This document shows positions 1 to 11,639 of a DNA stretch of 64,000 nt, piece by piece. Origin of the DNA: Silene latifolia (Eukaryota; Streptophyta; Magnoliopsida; Caryophyllales; Caryophyllaceae); NCBI RefSeq assembly GCF_048544455.1, contig NC_133538.1:41613969-41677968 (forward strand), read 5' to 3'. Below the pieces are notes generated by a model. The model saw nothing but the letters and a program-made list of their open reading frames with translations. It had not been told where the DNA came from and did no database searches. The position numbers were made by a program, and so were the translations under genes. The stretch's first letter is position 1. Every line of letters begins with the position of its first letter.

Positions 1-1139
1 ATAAATAGGTGGAAAAATTTTGGCCTTACCTTGATACTCATGTGCCAAGTTGACTTCTAAATGGTCTGGCCTGGAATATGGAGTAGGTCTATAATTGTTC
101 CCTTTGTTGCTTTTCCTATTGCTCTTTTCATAGTCTTTTGGTCCACTAGATGATCCGAGTTTGTAGCTCTTGTCTTCTTCCAGCCTGATAAAAGCAAGGG
201 TTTTTGCCTGGACATCTTTGAAGGTATGGCAGGGATACTTAGTGAGCTCGTTGTATAAGTCACTATGAGGTAGCATCCCCTGCCTGAATGCTTCCACTGC
301 TGTTCCAACGTCACAACTGGGAATAGATACTTTTTCTTTGTTAAATCTTGCAAGGAATGTCCTGAGAGTTTCATCAGGCATCTGTGTAATCCTGTAAAGA
401 TCACTGGATCGCTTCTCCAACTCCCTGCTACTCGCAAACTGCTGGTTGAAGTTGTTAATCAGGTTGGCAAAAGAATGGATGCTCCCAGTTGGCAGGTTGA
501 TGTACCATTGTAGAGCAGGTCCTGTCAGGGTGGTTCCAAATCCCTTACACATGCAAACTTGTCTGAACTCACTGGGAATGGATGCTGCTAACATTTTTTG
601 GAATGGATGGCCACATGATTTTGTGGATCCGTGGTTCCATCATAGATTTTCATAGACGGGACCACAAATGTTTTGGGCAAGTCAACCTTTGCTATTTCGT
701 CTATGAAAGGTGAATCAGCATAGCTGTCAGGGGCAGCTTCTTCAAAACTGGCAGGTACTCCAGGTATCTTGTCGAATTTTTCATTAAGCTTCTTAATTTC
801 CTGGACTACTGCCATCATGATGGCTGCTGCAGACTCATCAGGTTTTCCATCGTCATTTTTTGGCTCACCATCGTCATCAGCATTGACGAATTTAGAACCA
901 ATTGGGCTCCCAAAACTGGAAAAATCAATGTTTTTGATAATTGATGCAAACGGTGTTCCTGGCTGGAATCTAGAGCCTGCTCCTTGGGTTTTTTCCAATT
1001 TTTGTTTTAGAGCTGACTCAGATTCTCTTAATTGTAGGATTTCAGACTCAGTTTAGACTACTTTTTCTTTCAAGCTTTCCAGCTCAGCTACTTGTTGGAG
1101 GGCTGCATTCAATTGTTCTTCAACGGTAGGCTGAGCCAT
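1..1139 (-). pseudogene. gag: Gag polyprotein, N-terminal part (broken)
   Basis: This is the capsid precursor that packages retrotransposon RNA. The likely start is at 1139, just downstream of the PBS, and opens MAQPTVEEQLNAAL with a coiled-coil-like stretch. The capsid signature KIYDGTTDPQNHVA (about 620-665) is typical of plant Ty3/gypsy gag, and QMPDETLRTFLARFNKE-like sequence follows (about 330-390). It is broken in two places: an in-frame TAA near 1050, and a one-base loss in an A-run near 590 that shifts the frame between the YDGTTDP block and the rest. The gene continues past the left edge, so zinc knuckle and protease are not visible. It is not expected to make a full protein. Confidence 0.75.
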
Positions 1140-1196
1140 TTTTGTTGGATATTTGAATTTTTGTAAGATGAGGAAAAAAGATTTAAAGAGTTAGAT

Positions 1197-1214
1197 GCCT
1201 CACGGTGGGCGCCA
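1197..1214 (-). other. Primer binding site of the minus-strand Ty3/gypsy element
   Basis: Minus-strand TGGCGCCCACCGTGAGGC lies two bases after the LTR end. Such a site pairs with a tRNA 3' end to prime minus-strand DNA synthesis. I do not assign the tRNA species with confidence. Confidence 0.7.
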
Positions 1215-1216
1215 AT

Positions 1217-1862
1217 TGTTTTGTGCGGATTTTGCACAGGGCAAAATCAGGTCAGGGAAGATTTAGGTAGGGTTAACTAGCTCTAGTTAGTCTGTAAATC
1301 AGGTCGTCAGGGTGAAATGCAAAAGTGAAAGTATAATAAAAAGAACAATAATAAGATAAAGAATTTTGTACGTGGAAAACATTTAAATGGGAAAAAACCA
1401 CGGGCACCAAGCCAGGAGAGGATTTCACTATTATATTGAGTGTTTAGCACAATCAGACGTAATTATCTCAAAAGTTGTGTAAGAATATTGTATGCTAGAG
1501 TTTGTCTTGTATATGTCTTCCTTCCTCAAATGATTTCCAAATGCTTCTTATATAATCATCTGCTGAACGGCTGGTAAATCTCTTCATAAATACTAAATCT
1601 TCCGTATTAATTACCCGTAATAATATCCATTATTACGTCCTTAATTACTGCTTTAATTGCTGAATCTGCCCATTTAATGCTGTGCGCGTAAGCTTCTTAT
1701 AATATGATCTCCTTGTCTGATATCGTCCTGATATTTTGACCGTTGTCCTCTCCATGGCCTGGCGCCTATCTTCATGTGTTCTGACACCTTGACATCTTGA
1801 CACCCTGTCAGTTAGTCCAAGGCAAGATATTGATCAGGGATATCTGCGGATTTCCAGGCCCA
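1217..1862 (-). repeat. 5' LTR of the minus-strand Ty3/gypsy element
   Basis: The segment is about 646 bp. On the minus strand it starts TGGGCCTGG and ends AAAACA, giving the usual TG...CA ends. The primer binding site follows two bases after its inner end. The outer boundary is set where chromovirus integrase homology starts. Only one LTR copy is in the window, so the boundaries are not confirmed by a partner. Confidence 0.7.
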
Positions 1863-2530
1863 ACAGCTAGCATACAAGTATTGGGATGGCACCGTTTAAG
1901 GCTTTGTATGGGAGGAGGTGTAGGAGTCCGATTTGCTGGGATGATAGAGCCGAGTAAGTGGTTTTAGGACCACAGATGGTACAGGAGATGATATAACAGG
2001 TTAAAGTGATTAGACAAAAGATGAAAGCGGCCCAGGATCGACAAAAGTGCTATAGATACTTACATCGCCGCAACATAGAGTTTCAGGTTTGGGATAAGAT
2101 TCTTCTGAAAGTATATCATATGCGTGGGGTTATGAGGTTTGGTAAGAAAGGGAAGTTGTGCCAGAAGTTCATAGGACCATATGAGATTTTGGATCGTGTG
2201 GGAGATGTTGCTTATCGGTTAGCGTTACCACCAGCTTTGGATCGTGTACATAATGTGTTCCATGTGTCTTAGTTACGGAAGTATGTGAGTGATCCTTCCC
2301 TAGTGTTAGAGGTGGATAACATCGAGTTGGATGAATCCTTGTTTTATCTTGAGGTGCCAAAACAGATTCTTGACCGCAAGGTTCAGAAAACTAGGTCCGG
2401 GGAAACGGTGTTACTCAAGGTTCTATGGTCTAATCATGAGGTTGAGGAAGCTACTTGGGAGGCGGAAGAGGCTATGAGGGAGCGGTATCCGTCTCTTTTT
2501 GATCAGGTATGTGTGGTTACGACGACATAA
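1863..2530 (+). pseudogene. pol: Tekay/Del-type chromovirus integrase C-terminus with chromodomain
   Basis: This is the 3' end of a plus-strand Ty3/gypsy pol. The integrase signature IGMAPFKALYGRRCRSP (from about 1883) is followed by AAQDRQK (about 2029) and the GPY/F module KFIGPYEILDRVGDVAYRL (about 2167-2222), then HNVFHVS. A chromodomain follows (about 2350-2500) with ILDRKVQ, VKVLW-like and EEATWE motifs. In this family chromodomains tether integrase to marked chromatin. Breaks are: TAG in place of the usual Tyr codon near 1868, TAG near 1950, TAA near 1996 and TAG near 2271. The upstream part of pol was displaced by the element at 1-1862. Confidence 0.85.
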
Positions 2531-2738
2531 CCATGTTTCTTTTAGGATGGTAGGAGATAATCGCATGAGGTTTTGGGTGTGGTTTTATGTTAGTTTTTGT
2601 ACAGTTAGTCGTTATTTTGAATCGGGTTAAGTTCTGGTTGGGGTTTTGTTTTGAGTTTTGTTGCGCTGTTGTCTCATGGTTGAGTTACTATGTTGTTTTT
2701 GAGTATGGGTTTGAACGTCCGGGACGAAGTTCATTTTT

Positions 2739-2751
2739 AAGGAGGGAAGAC
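2739..2751 (+). other. Polypurine tract of the Tekay-type element
   Basis: The run AAGGAGGGAAGAC sits directly before the 3' LTR and follows the CGGGACGAAGTTC block common at the 3' end of Tekay elements. It would prime plus-strand DNA synthesis. Between the pol stop (2530) and here I see only GT-rich 3' untranslated sequence. Confidence 0.75.
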
Positions 2752-4122
2752 TATAATACTATGGTTTTCTGTATTATTGGGTACTCTGTCGAGTAAGTGA
2801 GTTTTGGTTTCAAACCAGTGTATTGTCTGATGGGTACTCGATCGAGTAGGTGTCACTCGATCAAGTAGGAGGCCCTCGATTGAGTAAGTGACTTACTCGA
2901 TCGAGTAAGTTGGTTATATGGGTTGTTTTGCCGGGTTTTGATAGCAACGTGAGAATGATATATAAAGTTATTTTATCAATTCCTTTTTTACTTTTTCACT
3001 GTTTCTAAACTATTTACAGAAAAGAAAAGTTACGTAGCTTCTTCTTCTCTCATTGCTATCAAATCCTAAGGGCTAGAGTCATAGAATCGTTGTGTTCTTT
3101 ACGCCGTTGAGACCGTCGCATCGTAGGTAAGATTCTAGTATGATTTTTATATCAGTTCATTGTTTTTGGTTGAAACCCTAATTAGGTATTTTGGGGGTTT
3201 TGGGAGCAATGTGATTGTTAGATAGTAATAATATGATTGTGTGATTATAGGAGGTGATTTCGTAGAAGAGCGGTTTTGAATAGCTGATTGTGACAATCTT
3301 GGTGAATCGCTTTCCAGGTAGGGTTTCCCTACTCGGTTATTGATTACATTGTATTTGATAGTTGATTGGTGATGGTTGTGATGTTGTTGATCTTTATCAT
3401 AATGGTATTGTAATTGGTAGTTGTTATTGTATAGTTGATTGGATGTGTTTGTCTATGGTTCGCGAGGTGCATCCTCGGCTGAGTGTAGTCACTTGCGGCA
3501 GTGGCTTTACGCCCTTGATTTGCCCCTTGTGGTTCCCGTCACAAGGGATGTGCACATTAAGGAACTTGGGTTTTCGCTCGGAGTTGATGAGCGGGAATTT
3601 AGTGGGAACGGCTGCGGTTCCCCACTAGCAGCGTGGAATATCTGTTGCGATGGATATTCTGGTAGGGCTACACACTTTAGTGTGTAGTCTGGTGTGTGGA
3701 GATGTGACGGGGTAGGGTGATCGTATATGTTGTTATCTTGCTTATCTTGTATTGTGTAATCAGTAACTGACCCCGTTAATTATTTTAAAAACTGTGGTGA
3801 TCCATTCAGGGATGGTGAGCAGTTATTGAGCAGGTATGAGATGGATTGCGCGAGGGATAGCTGGGATGGAGTTACCACGTGTCACTAGAGTCTTCCGCTG
3901 TGTCTTTGAACTTATATTTCTCTTTACTTGGTTTGATATTTTGGAACAGTTGTATTGCACTTTACAGTTTTGGGATTTTGTTATGTAATCACTTAAACTC
4001 ATTTATTTAAGTATGTCCTTTTATGGTCAATTTGATATACATTGCCTCGGGTAACCGAGATGGTTGCACTTCCATGCATTAGGTGGTCTTGGTAAGGCAC
4101 CTTGGTGTTTGGGGGTGTTACA
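2752..4122 (+). repeat. 3' LTR of the Tekay-type chromovirus
   Basis: The segment is about 1.37 kb. It opens TATAATACT (the canonical TG decayed to TA) and ends GGTGTTACA, which pairs as an inverted terminus with TGTAATAC-type starts. It holds a cluster of TCGATCGA-type palindromes (about 2828-2910). I saw no coding potential; short ORFs in it are incidental. Confidence 0.75.
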
Positions 4123-5507
4123 CACAACAAACGTCAGTTTCAATATACAAACATACGACATGACTCGATAAGTGTAGAGCGATGTAATTATGTGAATGAG
4201 ACTCGACTATGCAATCACCATACCGGTGCCGAGACACGCCCAGACGTACCCACAACCACCGGTGCCAGGGATACGCCCACGACACCACACCTCACACAAA
4301 GGTACCGGGACACGCCTAGACGTACCGGGTCCGGAAGCTAACTGGATCCCCTGCCAGACGTCGTGCCTCAACCACACGAGTCCCTCCGTGACTCAAGCCA
4401 TTAATGTGCACATCCCCCTTGGGGTGTGAAGCTCCAAGGGGCGACCCAAGCGATAGACGGTTTCCCTACCGTCTTACGTCTCCTCAACAATCAAGTACTA
4501 CCACCAAAAACTCCCAACATAACACATTCACAACCATACATGATAAATGGAAGAAAGAACATTAAACACATGACTCTTTCATGAATCCAATCCCATATGG
4601 TATGACTAACAACCCTTCGACTATTCACATGACATACCAACCGACTCATGAAAACACTAACAAGAAAAGACACCTAAATCTACATACACAATATTGAAAC
4701 GGAGTAGGATAACCTACTTTTTAGCATAATCCACAAGCTAATCGAAATCACCAAGTATCCATCTCATAAAACCGTCTCATCCTACATAAATCATATAATA
4801 ATTATCACAATTCACTCTATACTATAATACAACACAAAATACCATATTATTAGTCACTAATTACTCATTTTACACAACTAAATACTAATTAATATCTCTT
4901 AGTAAACCCTAACTCGAGTTTACTCATAAGACAAAGAGGAAACGGTGAGATTTCGACTCACAAAGGTAGATCGGGAATTAGGAGAGGTGTTCCACCATTA
5001 ATCCAAGCTTGAAGGCCAAGGGAAAGGCATAGGGAGCATTTTAGAGAGAGGAGAGAGTGTTTTAGTGTAAGAAAGAAGAAGAAGAAGAAGAAGAAGAAGA
5101 AGAAGAAGAAGAAGAAGAAGAAGAAGAAGAAGAAGAAGAAGAAGAAGAAGAAGAAGAAGAAGAAGAAGAAGAAGAAGAAGAAGAATGAAGGGGATTGGGT
5201 TTGGGTTTGGGTTTGGATAGGATGAAATCCCGAAATATCCTTTCTCGGGTACAGCTCAGCACCACTCGATCGAGTGACCGGTTCACTTGACCGAGTGGCA
5301 GTCACTCGGTCGAGTATACCCTTACTCGAACGAGTGCCAACTCACTTGGTCCACCTAGAGTTCTACTCGGTCCATTGGAAGTCTACTAGGTCTAGTTTAG
5401 ATCTTACATGGTCTCATAGGAGGGGCCTTCCTTTACTTCCGAGTACATGTGGGTTCGCTCACATGTCCCTAGGTCCTTTGTGGGTCCCAAATTATCTGAG
5501 TATTACA
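4116..5507 (-). repeat. Tekay-like LTR, minus strand, tail to tail with the previous LTR
   Basis: On the minus strand the LTR starts TGTAATACTC at 5507, directly after a PPT-like tract and a GACGAAGTTC block (5508-5550). It runs left to about 4116-4123, where it abuts or overlaps the end of the plus-strand Tekay LTR. The phrase GATGTGCACATTAA is shared with the plus-strand LTR, supporting kinship, and palindromes occur at about 5263-5400. The left end is uncertain because the two termini share TGTTACA. Confidence 0.6.
5074..5185 (+). repeat. (GAA)n microsatellite
   Basis: About 112 bp of nearly uninterrupted GAA/AAG triplets lie inside the minus-strand Tekay-like LTR. Reading frames through it give poly-Ser or poly-Phe on the minus strand and are not genes. 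Confidence 0.97.
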
Positions 5508-6733
5508 ATATTCTCTCCGTAAAAATGAACTTCGTCCCCGAAGTTCGCCGCTCACTCTCTTTCCCAATTATTCTTCGGTCTTCTCTCAAGCTTTATTATC
5601 GATTCTCGTGTGTTCTCTTGCCATCATCACTCTTATTGTTATCCACGTATATCCTATCTATCCTAACTTTCTTGTTCACTCTCATTACTTTCCCACGTAT
5701 CGCGTTCTTTCTTTTCTAAATTTTTCGAGTTCTTACATTCACTCCCCCTAAAGAGAACTTCGTCCCGAAGTTCGCTATAAGTCTCACATGACACTCTCCC
5801 GGTAGCCTACTATTATTGTCAAATGTTGTGTTCTCCAAAGGGTCTCGGTTTGTTTTACTATATCTATATATTATGCGTGGCCAAGGTCGATATCTATTGA
5901 TGGGGTTTTTGTGTGTATGATTACTATATGTATATACATGTATATGAGTACTCTTCATGACTAGGCTCAACCACTCTTAATATTCAACATATCATTCACA
6001 TATCGTATTGAACAGCTACTACACATACTAGTGTTACAAACTCATTAAGTGATATGTACTTACCACTATTGTTTACTTATCCACTACTATTACGTAATGC
6101 ACACATGTTTTCATGCACTTTATTCCATCATGTAATCATTTGTAACTTGACTATTTTCGTATACCACCCAAACAAATGACAAGGTCAAATGTAAAAAATT
6201 CATAAAAGTCCATTGTGGGGGGCTCCTATGGTCTTTGGACTCTTATGAGTTCGGTATGGTCCAAAATCACGGACAAACGGATCATAGGTGGTCTAAAATT
6301 CTTAGAAAGGGTCAAATTCCACGGTACTCAGTCGAACTCGGTAGTTACTCAGCCGAGTAAAAGTCACTCAGTCGAGTGGAAATGCACTCGGTCGAGTGGG
6401 GGTCTTTACAGGGGGTTTCCGTGTCTGTATTTCGGCCTACTCGATCGAGTTAAGCGGCCAGTTGGTCGAGTAAACCACCACTCGGTCGCGTGAATGAGAC
6501 ACTCGTCCAAGTGGCACTAGGTAGTATAAATTTTTGGCCATTAATGGCCTCCAAGTTCTCCTATGGTCGATCATACTTGCAATGGAGTCCAAACGGTGAT
6601 TACAACACCATCCTAGCATACGAGGTCCACTAGTATTGGCTTTATCGCCGGCTTACAACACGAGAATTAATTTGTTCAAAGTTTTTAAACAATAAAGAAA
6701 GATCCTAAAGAGTCCCGAATCATAAAGCCGCCT
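5508..6733. other. Non-coding retroelement debris with two PPT-like/GAACTTCG blocks
   Basis: The block GAACTTCGTCCC(C)GAAGTTCG occurs twice, at 5527-5547 and 5755-5774. Each is followed leftward on the minus strand by a purine-rich tract and a TGTAA start (5507 and 5737). That gives two successive 3' element junctions of Tekay type. The rest, to 6733, is AT-rich without credible ORFs apart from the palindrome cluster at 6331-6510. I could not assign it to an element. Confidence 0.5.
6331..6510. repeat. Cluster of CTCGRTCGAG-type palindromes
   Basis: About seven copies of the ACTCGRTCGAGT theme occur in under 200 bp, including ACTCAGTCGAGTG, ACTCGGTCGAGTG and TACTCGATCGAGTT, spaced roughly 20-30 bp. 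The same theme appears in Tekay and Athila elements elsewhere in the window. Confidence 0.8.
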
Positions 6734-6811
6734 CTACTCGGAGGGCTTCCTCTTCTTGCCAATGCTCGACACCCATTTTGCCCACCCGGAGCAACTCTTC
6801 ACCGACTTGCT

Positions 6812-8385
6812 TCATCCTTGTGTTTGCTCCTCCTCGTCTTCTTCATTTTCTTCCTCTTCTCCCGGTGCCTTACGAGCCGCCTTATCCCATACCCCATCAA
6901 GGTCCATAGCCTCCGCCGTCGCGGATGTTCCCGTCTCACTTCCACCTCCTTGGTAGGTATTGCCAAAATAGATCCCGGCATCACCCATAAATGGATCACG
7001 CAAGTGTCCTACACCAAAAGGGAGGTGGTTCTCCCAATCCGTTGGTTAGATACCATAGGCCTTGAAGACCCCTGAGGTGTCTCCGGGTCCGGACGAAAAT
7101 CTAGGGCGGTAGGCAGGTCATACTCCTTGATTATAAGCCGCCTCGTGCATGTCTCTCAACATAAGGTCGGTGTTCACTCGGTGTATGAGGTACGACATGG
7201 GATATTTGGAGTCAAAGGTGGGTGGGCCTTGGCCAAAGTTCCCGGCATAAGGTGGGGGCATCATCGTTGTAGGCATAGAGTGGGGAAAAGAGGATGGGGC
7301 TTGCTCAACAGGAGCATGAGGTGAGGGCCTGAACGGAGGGGCCTCCCGTTCCTCGGTAGCATCATCTAGGTCAAAAGTAAGGCTACTAGGGATGGTATAC
7401 CATTGGGCCTCGAGACGGGGTGATCCCTCTCTCTCTAAAGAGGAAGTCGGGGGTAGTTCTTCACCGGTGAGGAGCTTCATATGCCACTCATCATTAACCC
7501 TCCAAGAGTAGGTGTTGTCGTCCTCCCCATCCACAACCCAAGACTGAGCCCTCAACCAATCAAGATCAAAATAAACAACTTTCTTGGCGAGGGTGCATCC
7601 ACCGTCCCCGGTTCGTAAGCCAGCAAGTTCTTGGCCAACCGAGTCACCAAGGCCCCACAATCTAAAGAACATTGGTCCGACTCGGCCATTCTCCCAAGGG
7701 CAAGACATATCATAGACACGACATTGAAGTGGAAACGGCTTTCACGGCGGGGGTTAAGGTAGGAGCTCAAGATCAACACCTCCGTGGAGTTGAGCTTGAT
7801 CGGGTCTTTCCTCCCATAGAGGAGGTTGGTCAAGGAGCACAAGAAAATATTTAGGACGGGGTGCTCAATGTCACTAGTCTTCATGTTTCTCACACTAACC
7901 TTTTCCTTACTCGTGTAAAGATGAAAATACTTTGAAACTTTCATGTCTTTCTCAACCTTATCATGGTGACCCACGACTCGCTTACCCACCCCTAGATGGT
8001 CGGCAAAGGCATCACTACCTAGGTTAAAATTGGTATTCTTGAGCCTAAAACTCACATCATGGGTCTCCTTGTCATAGGTGAAGGAGCTCAAATACTCAAG
8101 GGTGAGGTTATGGTAGCTTATCTCTTCCAAGTTGTACAAACCCTCCAATCCAAGAACCGTAAAGATGTTATGAACCTCCTTCTCTATCCCTAGGGCCTAT
8201 AAGGTACTTACCGACGTGCACTTGGTCGGGGCCATCCTCCTAGTGGCTAGCACTTCAAACTTATCTTGGTGCTCCTCACTCCCAAAAGCTATAGACGGCT
8301 AGTTTGGGAGGGTGATAGCGGGCGGTGCCTCTTGTTGAGGTTGGCGGGCATTCCTTCCACGGCCGGTTCTAGCGTTCTTTGCCAT
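6812..8385 (-). pseudogene. Athila env-like (extra 3') ORF, degraded
   Basis: The ORF starts at the ATG at 8385 (MAKNARTGRGRN...), directly after a predicted splice acceptor. It meets a stop after 28 codons and continues in pieces at 8148-7552, 7708-7118 and 7003-6812. The core LTLEYLSSF...VSFRLKNTNFNL and the later CGALVTRLAKNL block match the env-like ORF of the Athila element at 20,638-22,072 in order and spacing. As there, the C-terminus is acidic (runs of Glu). Athila-lineage elements carry a variable ORF between pol and the 3' LTR. Its function is unproven, and I see no clear membrane segment here. No pol is attached, so this is an orphan module. Confidence 0.65.
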
Positions 8386-8386
8386 G

Positions 8387-9636
8387 CTACAAGAGAATCA
8401 CACACAAGATATGGAATGGGAAAGGTAAGAATTTGATGCCAATTTTGGATATTAATGGAAATTTTTCCCGACTTCTCAAATTGATGGATACCAAATAAAA
8501 AGGAATTCCAATATTGTTTTCTTTGTAATTTAACCAACCTTTCAAGATTTCCTCATGCTACAAATTCTTTTCTGGAAATTATAATTCTTGTGAAATAATA
8601 TGGTTTTAAAACATGACTTTCACATGTACTATTCTTATTCATCATCCAACTTGACCAATCTTGCCTCCACCCTGAGACACTACACTAGTCTCTTATCATA
8701 TTAGCCATTTGCCCAAGCTTTGAAAATTTTAACACTTTAAAGTCTTACTTAAGAGGTTACATGTTGTTGTCATCAATTTAACTTGTTAAACTTGATAAAA
8801 GGAGAATTTGTTTGGCAAAAATTTTAAAAGAGATCCGGGCAAGTGAAATGCTTCTTTGCCATTTTAAAGTCTTTGAGCCGAGCAAATTTTAAGTGTAAGG
8901 CTACTTCACGCATCATGGTTTGAAGTTTTGGAGAAGTCATGAGAAAGCAACCCAAGTAATAAACATAAAATTAAAATTTTGACATGGTTTGTGTCGGATA
9001 TTCAAGAATTTTGACCACCCCTCTCTAAAACAAAATTTTCCTTAATTCACCCCATAGAAGAGTAACCACTATAAGATTTACAATCCAACAATATAGTAGA
9101 ACCATCCTTAAGACACAAAAATACCTTATTCATGGGGGTTTTTAAGAGAAACCGGAAAATTTTACCTAAGTTTTAAGACGAAATTTGTTTCATTTTGGGT
9201 CCGCATACTACATTATCAACCAAGGTAGTAGTCTTATAAGGCAATTAAACTAAATTTTACTCATGAAAAATCAAAATTTGGGCATGACTTGTTTAAAATT
9301 CAAAAATTTACAACGAAGTTTTAAGACGAAATTTTCGCATACTAAACAAGATCCATTCATGACAACATAAGTTAAGCCTTTGTTATCCAATTATACACAA
9401 CAACATTCATCAAAATGTCATTATTGACTCAAGAACACCATTTTCGAGTTCATCAATGGTGGACAAAATTTCATCACAAAAATTTGATTTTTATCAACAA
9501 TAATGGTGTAAAAAGCTTACTAGTATCATGAATTAAGCAAAATAAGCAACTAATTAACAAAACTCAAAGGATTTAAGAGTAGATCTAAAGAAAACACAAA
9601 TTGGGGACAAAGATGGAAGAAGATGAATAAGCTTAC
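8387..9636 (-). other. Predicted intron in the leader of the env-like ORF
   Basis: On the minus strand the donor GGTCAAG|GTAAGC is at 9636 and the acceptor CTCTTGTAG ends at 8387, one base before the ATG at 8385. The interval is about 1.25 kb, AT-rich and without long ORFs, as expected of an intron. The call rests on splice-site form and on the matching arrangement in the Athila element at 22,082-22,426. Confidence 0.45.
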
Positions 9637-9925
9637 CTTGACCAATTAGTGGGATTAGGTGAGAAAAGTGGAGTAATAGGATGAATTCCAAGCAAAAGAG
9701 AACAATAATGGAGGTTTTTGGGGGAATTTTGGGGAAGAAAGAGATGAAGATAAGAATGAAAAATTGGTGGAAATAAGGGCTCTTAGCCGAGTAGTCCAAC
9801 CCGTGTGAACCCACTCGGTCGCGTGCCGAGTGTACTCGGTCGATTGTATGACCCACTCGGTCGAGTGACGGGCTTTTCCAAATTGTATTACCTCCAGGAA
9901 CTAGGTCCACTCGGTCGAATGCTGT
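9637..9925 (-). promoter_or_regulatory. Predicted leader exon with upstream palindrome cluster
   Basis: On the minus strand, 9787-9637 is CT-rich and resembles a plant 5' untranslated leader, ending at the donor at 9636. Just upstream (9788-9918) lie about five copies of the ACTCGGTCGAGTG theme. This is where a promoter for a separate env-like transcript would be. Promoter activity is inference. Confidence 0.4.
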
Positions 9926-11627
9926 GGACATGGGTCACCAGCACGCCAAACCAATCTGTGGACGTACAGCAGTTTGAAAGCCACGCTCGGTGGCGTATTA
10001 AATGCTTTCGACCGAATCGTTTTAGATCGGCCGGTTTCGTCTCGGCAAGGGTCTCGAAACGATGTTTGAGATGTTCGGAGTGGCCACCAAGCAATTGTGG
10101 GATGCTTGGAAACCGTTCGAATCCACTTTATACCTAGGTCAACCAAGTCAAAAAGCGGTGTTTGACATAGGTACTAAAGATAAGGAGTGGTCCCTCTTTA
10201 GCATCCTATCTCTAAAATGACTCTCGTTCGCCCTGGATAAGGTCGTCCACTATCCAAAGTTTCTGAGTAAAAGGTGAAGGTACGTATTAGGAAGCCCTTT
10301 AATTGGACACCCAATCCCGCCCGCGGCAGCGGCCTCTACTGATCGATCTTGGTTGGTTGAATGCAAAAGTTGACAAAACGGGTAAATGCATGAATGCGCA
10401 TCCACAGGTTTAAACCTAACATGTGAGTTTACTATGTCGGTTGTTTATCCAAATATCAAGTAATTGATGTCAAGTTGGATTTAGTGTTGATTTGCATACA
10501 AGACGGAAATTAAACATCCATTTACCGAGTTAGGTTTATGGTGCATAACGTGATCCATTTGTCTTAGAAAGGCGTTTTGCAAATACAAAGTAAAAAGTGG
10601 ACCTGTCAATCTGATCCGTCCTGTATTCGGGTTAACCGAAGTCTGGATCATCCTAGACAAGTGCTGGAAAGGAAGCAAGACCTGCATCAGGTAGCCTATT
10701 GAGGCGCGAGCCTTAGGGCGATGCAAAGGGACCTGTCCAGGTTTGAAAAGTGGAAATCAGTGGGCCTGTTTAGGCGCGAGGTAGCAGACGACCCAAAGGG
10801 GTGTCTCCTGATTGTTGAAAATGATTATAAAATGGTTTGTAAAAGGCTATTTGAACCCGTTTTTGTTGAAAAGGTCGTTTAGACCGCTTTTGTGCCAATA
10901 TGAAGAACGAGACTTGAATAATCGTCATTGTGTTGATGATATACAATGTCGGGTTTGGTTTTGCAAGCTTGACATGAATAGTTTTGAAAAATATTTATCA
11001 TGAACTAATTGTGTTAAGTTCATTGTTTTGTAATTAGTCAATGTTCATCATCGTACTCGGATTTAAACCGACATGGTATGTGGAACCAAGGATGATTATG
11101 CATGTATGACTAATATGGTTGTTTTTTAAATGTAAACAAATGAATAAAAGGTTTTAAAATACCTTTTAAAATGTAATTAACCAAATATTATCACCGAAAC
11201 ACGGATTAAACCGTCATGGTATGAGGTGGTGGACATAATTTATGGTTAAAAAGGTTTATCATAAAAATGATTTTCCTATCACAAAGTTGGCTGAGGACTG
11301 CCTTTGTCTTTGATACAAATGGCCATGATGTTTGTAGCATAATTTATGGTTAATAATTCCCCTTTTTTCTGTAAAAAGACGCGAGGAAGGTTTGCTCCTC
11401 ATTCACTTCATCTTCTTCGACAAACACACGATAATCAACCAAAAACGCCATTTTTGATCTCTTTTTCTCGCTTGCTTTTGTGCTACAAACATCATGTCAT
11501 CTTAAGGTATGTAAATCCTCTTGAATCTATTTGAATTTGTTTGTCTTTTTGTTGATTGAATTAGGGCGAAACCGTAACCCCCTCGAAATCGATTTGGGCG
11601 TTTTTGTTTGTCCCATTTTCGAGTGAA
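9926..11627. other. Unclassified sequence resembling Tat-type LTR or flanking region
   Basis: No credible gene is visible. The block AAAAGGTGAAGGTACGTATT (10,271-10,290) and the GGCGCGAGCC motifs (about 10,703-10,775) recall non-coding parts of Tat-lineage elements. Similar GAGGCGYGAGCC motifs recur at 52,821 and 52,916 on the same strand. A CT-rich leader-like stretch ends at a possible donor near 11,505 (CTTAAG|GTATGT). The CACTA insertion at 11,628 interrupts this sequence, and its continuation is at 16,257. Confidence 0.35.
11283..11326 (+). pseudogene. 44-bp gene fragment shared with the CACTA cargo
   Basis: These 44 bases match the reverse complement of 14,075-14,118 with one difference. 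Translated in the matching frame the block reads KVG*GLPLSLIQMA, against KVGRGLPLSLIQMA in the CACTA copy, so this copy has a stop. Homology was not seen beyond the block. The parent gene is unknown. Confidence 0.7.
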
Positions 11628-11639
11628 CACTAGTACAAA

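Larger units (their letters stand above)
1..1862 (-). mobile_element. 5' end of a Ty3/gypsy LTR retrotransposon (minus), inserted in Tekay pol
   Basis: The right end of this element is its 5' LTR (1217-1862), followed leftward by a primer binding site and a gag gene that runs off the window at position 1. The chromovirus integrase reading frame resumes immediately at 1863, so the insertion point is at 1862/1863. The other end, and any target-site duplication, lie outside the window. The gag style and the PBS form TGGCGCCCACCGTG suggest Tat-lineage or a related Ty3/gypsy clade, but the lineage is inference because no pol is visible. Confidence 0.8.

Noticed and set aside
57-437. 126-codon minus-strand ORF as a gene
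   Set aside because: It is an out-of-frame shadow of gag; the gag frame in the same interval contains the QMPDETLRTFLARF capsid block.
5190-5216. GGGTTTGGGTTTGG run as an interstitial telomere
   Set aside because: The unit is TTGGGT, not the plant TTTAGGG, it has only about three copies, and it lies inside an LTR.
4958-5305. 115-codon poly-Phe and 74-codon poly-Ser ORFs
   Set aside because: They are translations of the GAA microsatellite on the minus strand.
7118-7708. A host gene unrelated to transposons
   Set aside because: Its blocks align in order with the env-like ORF of the complete Athila at 20,638-22,072.
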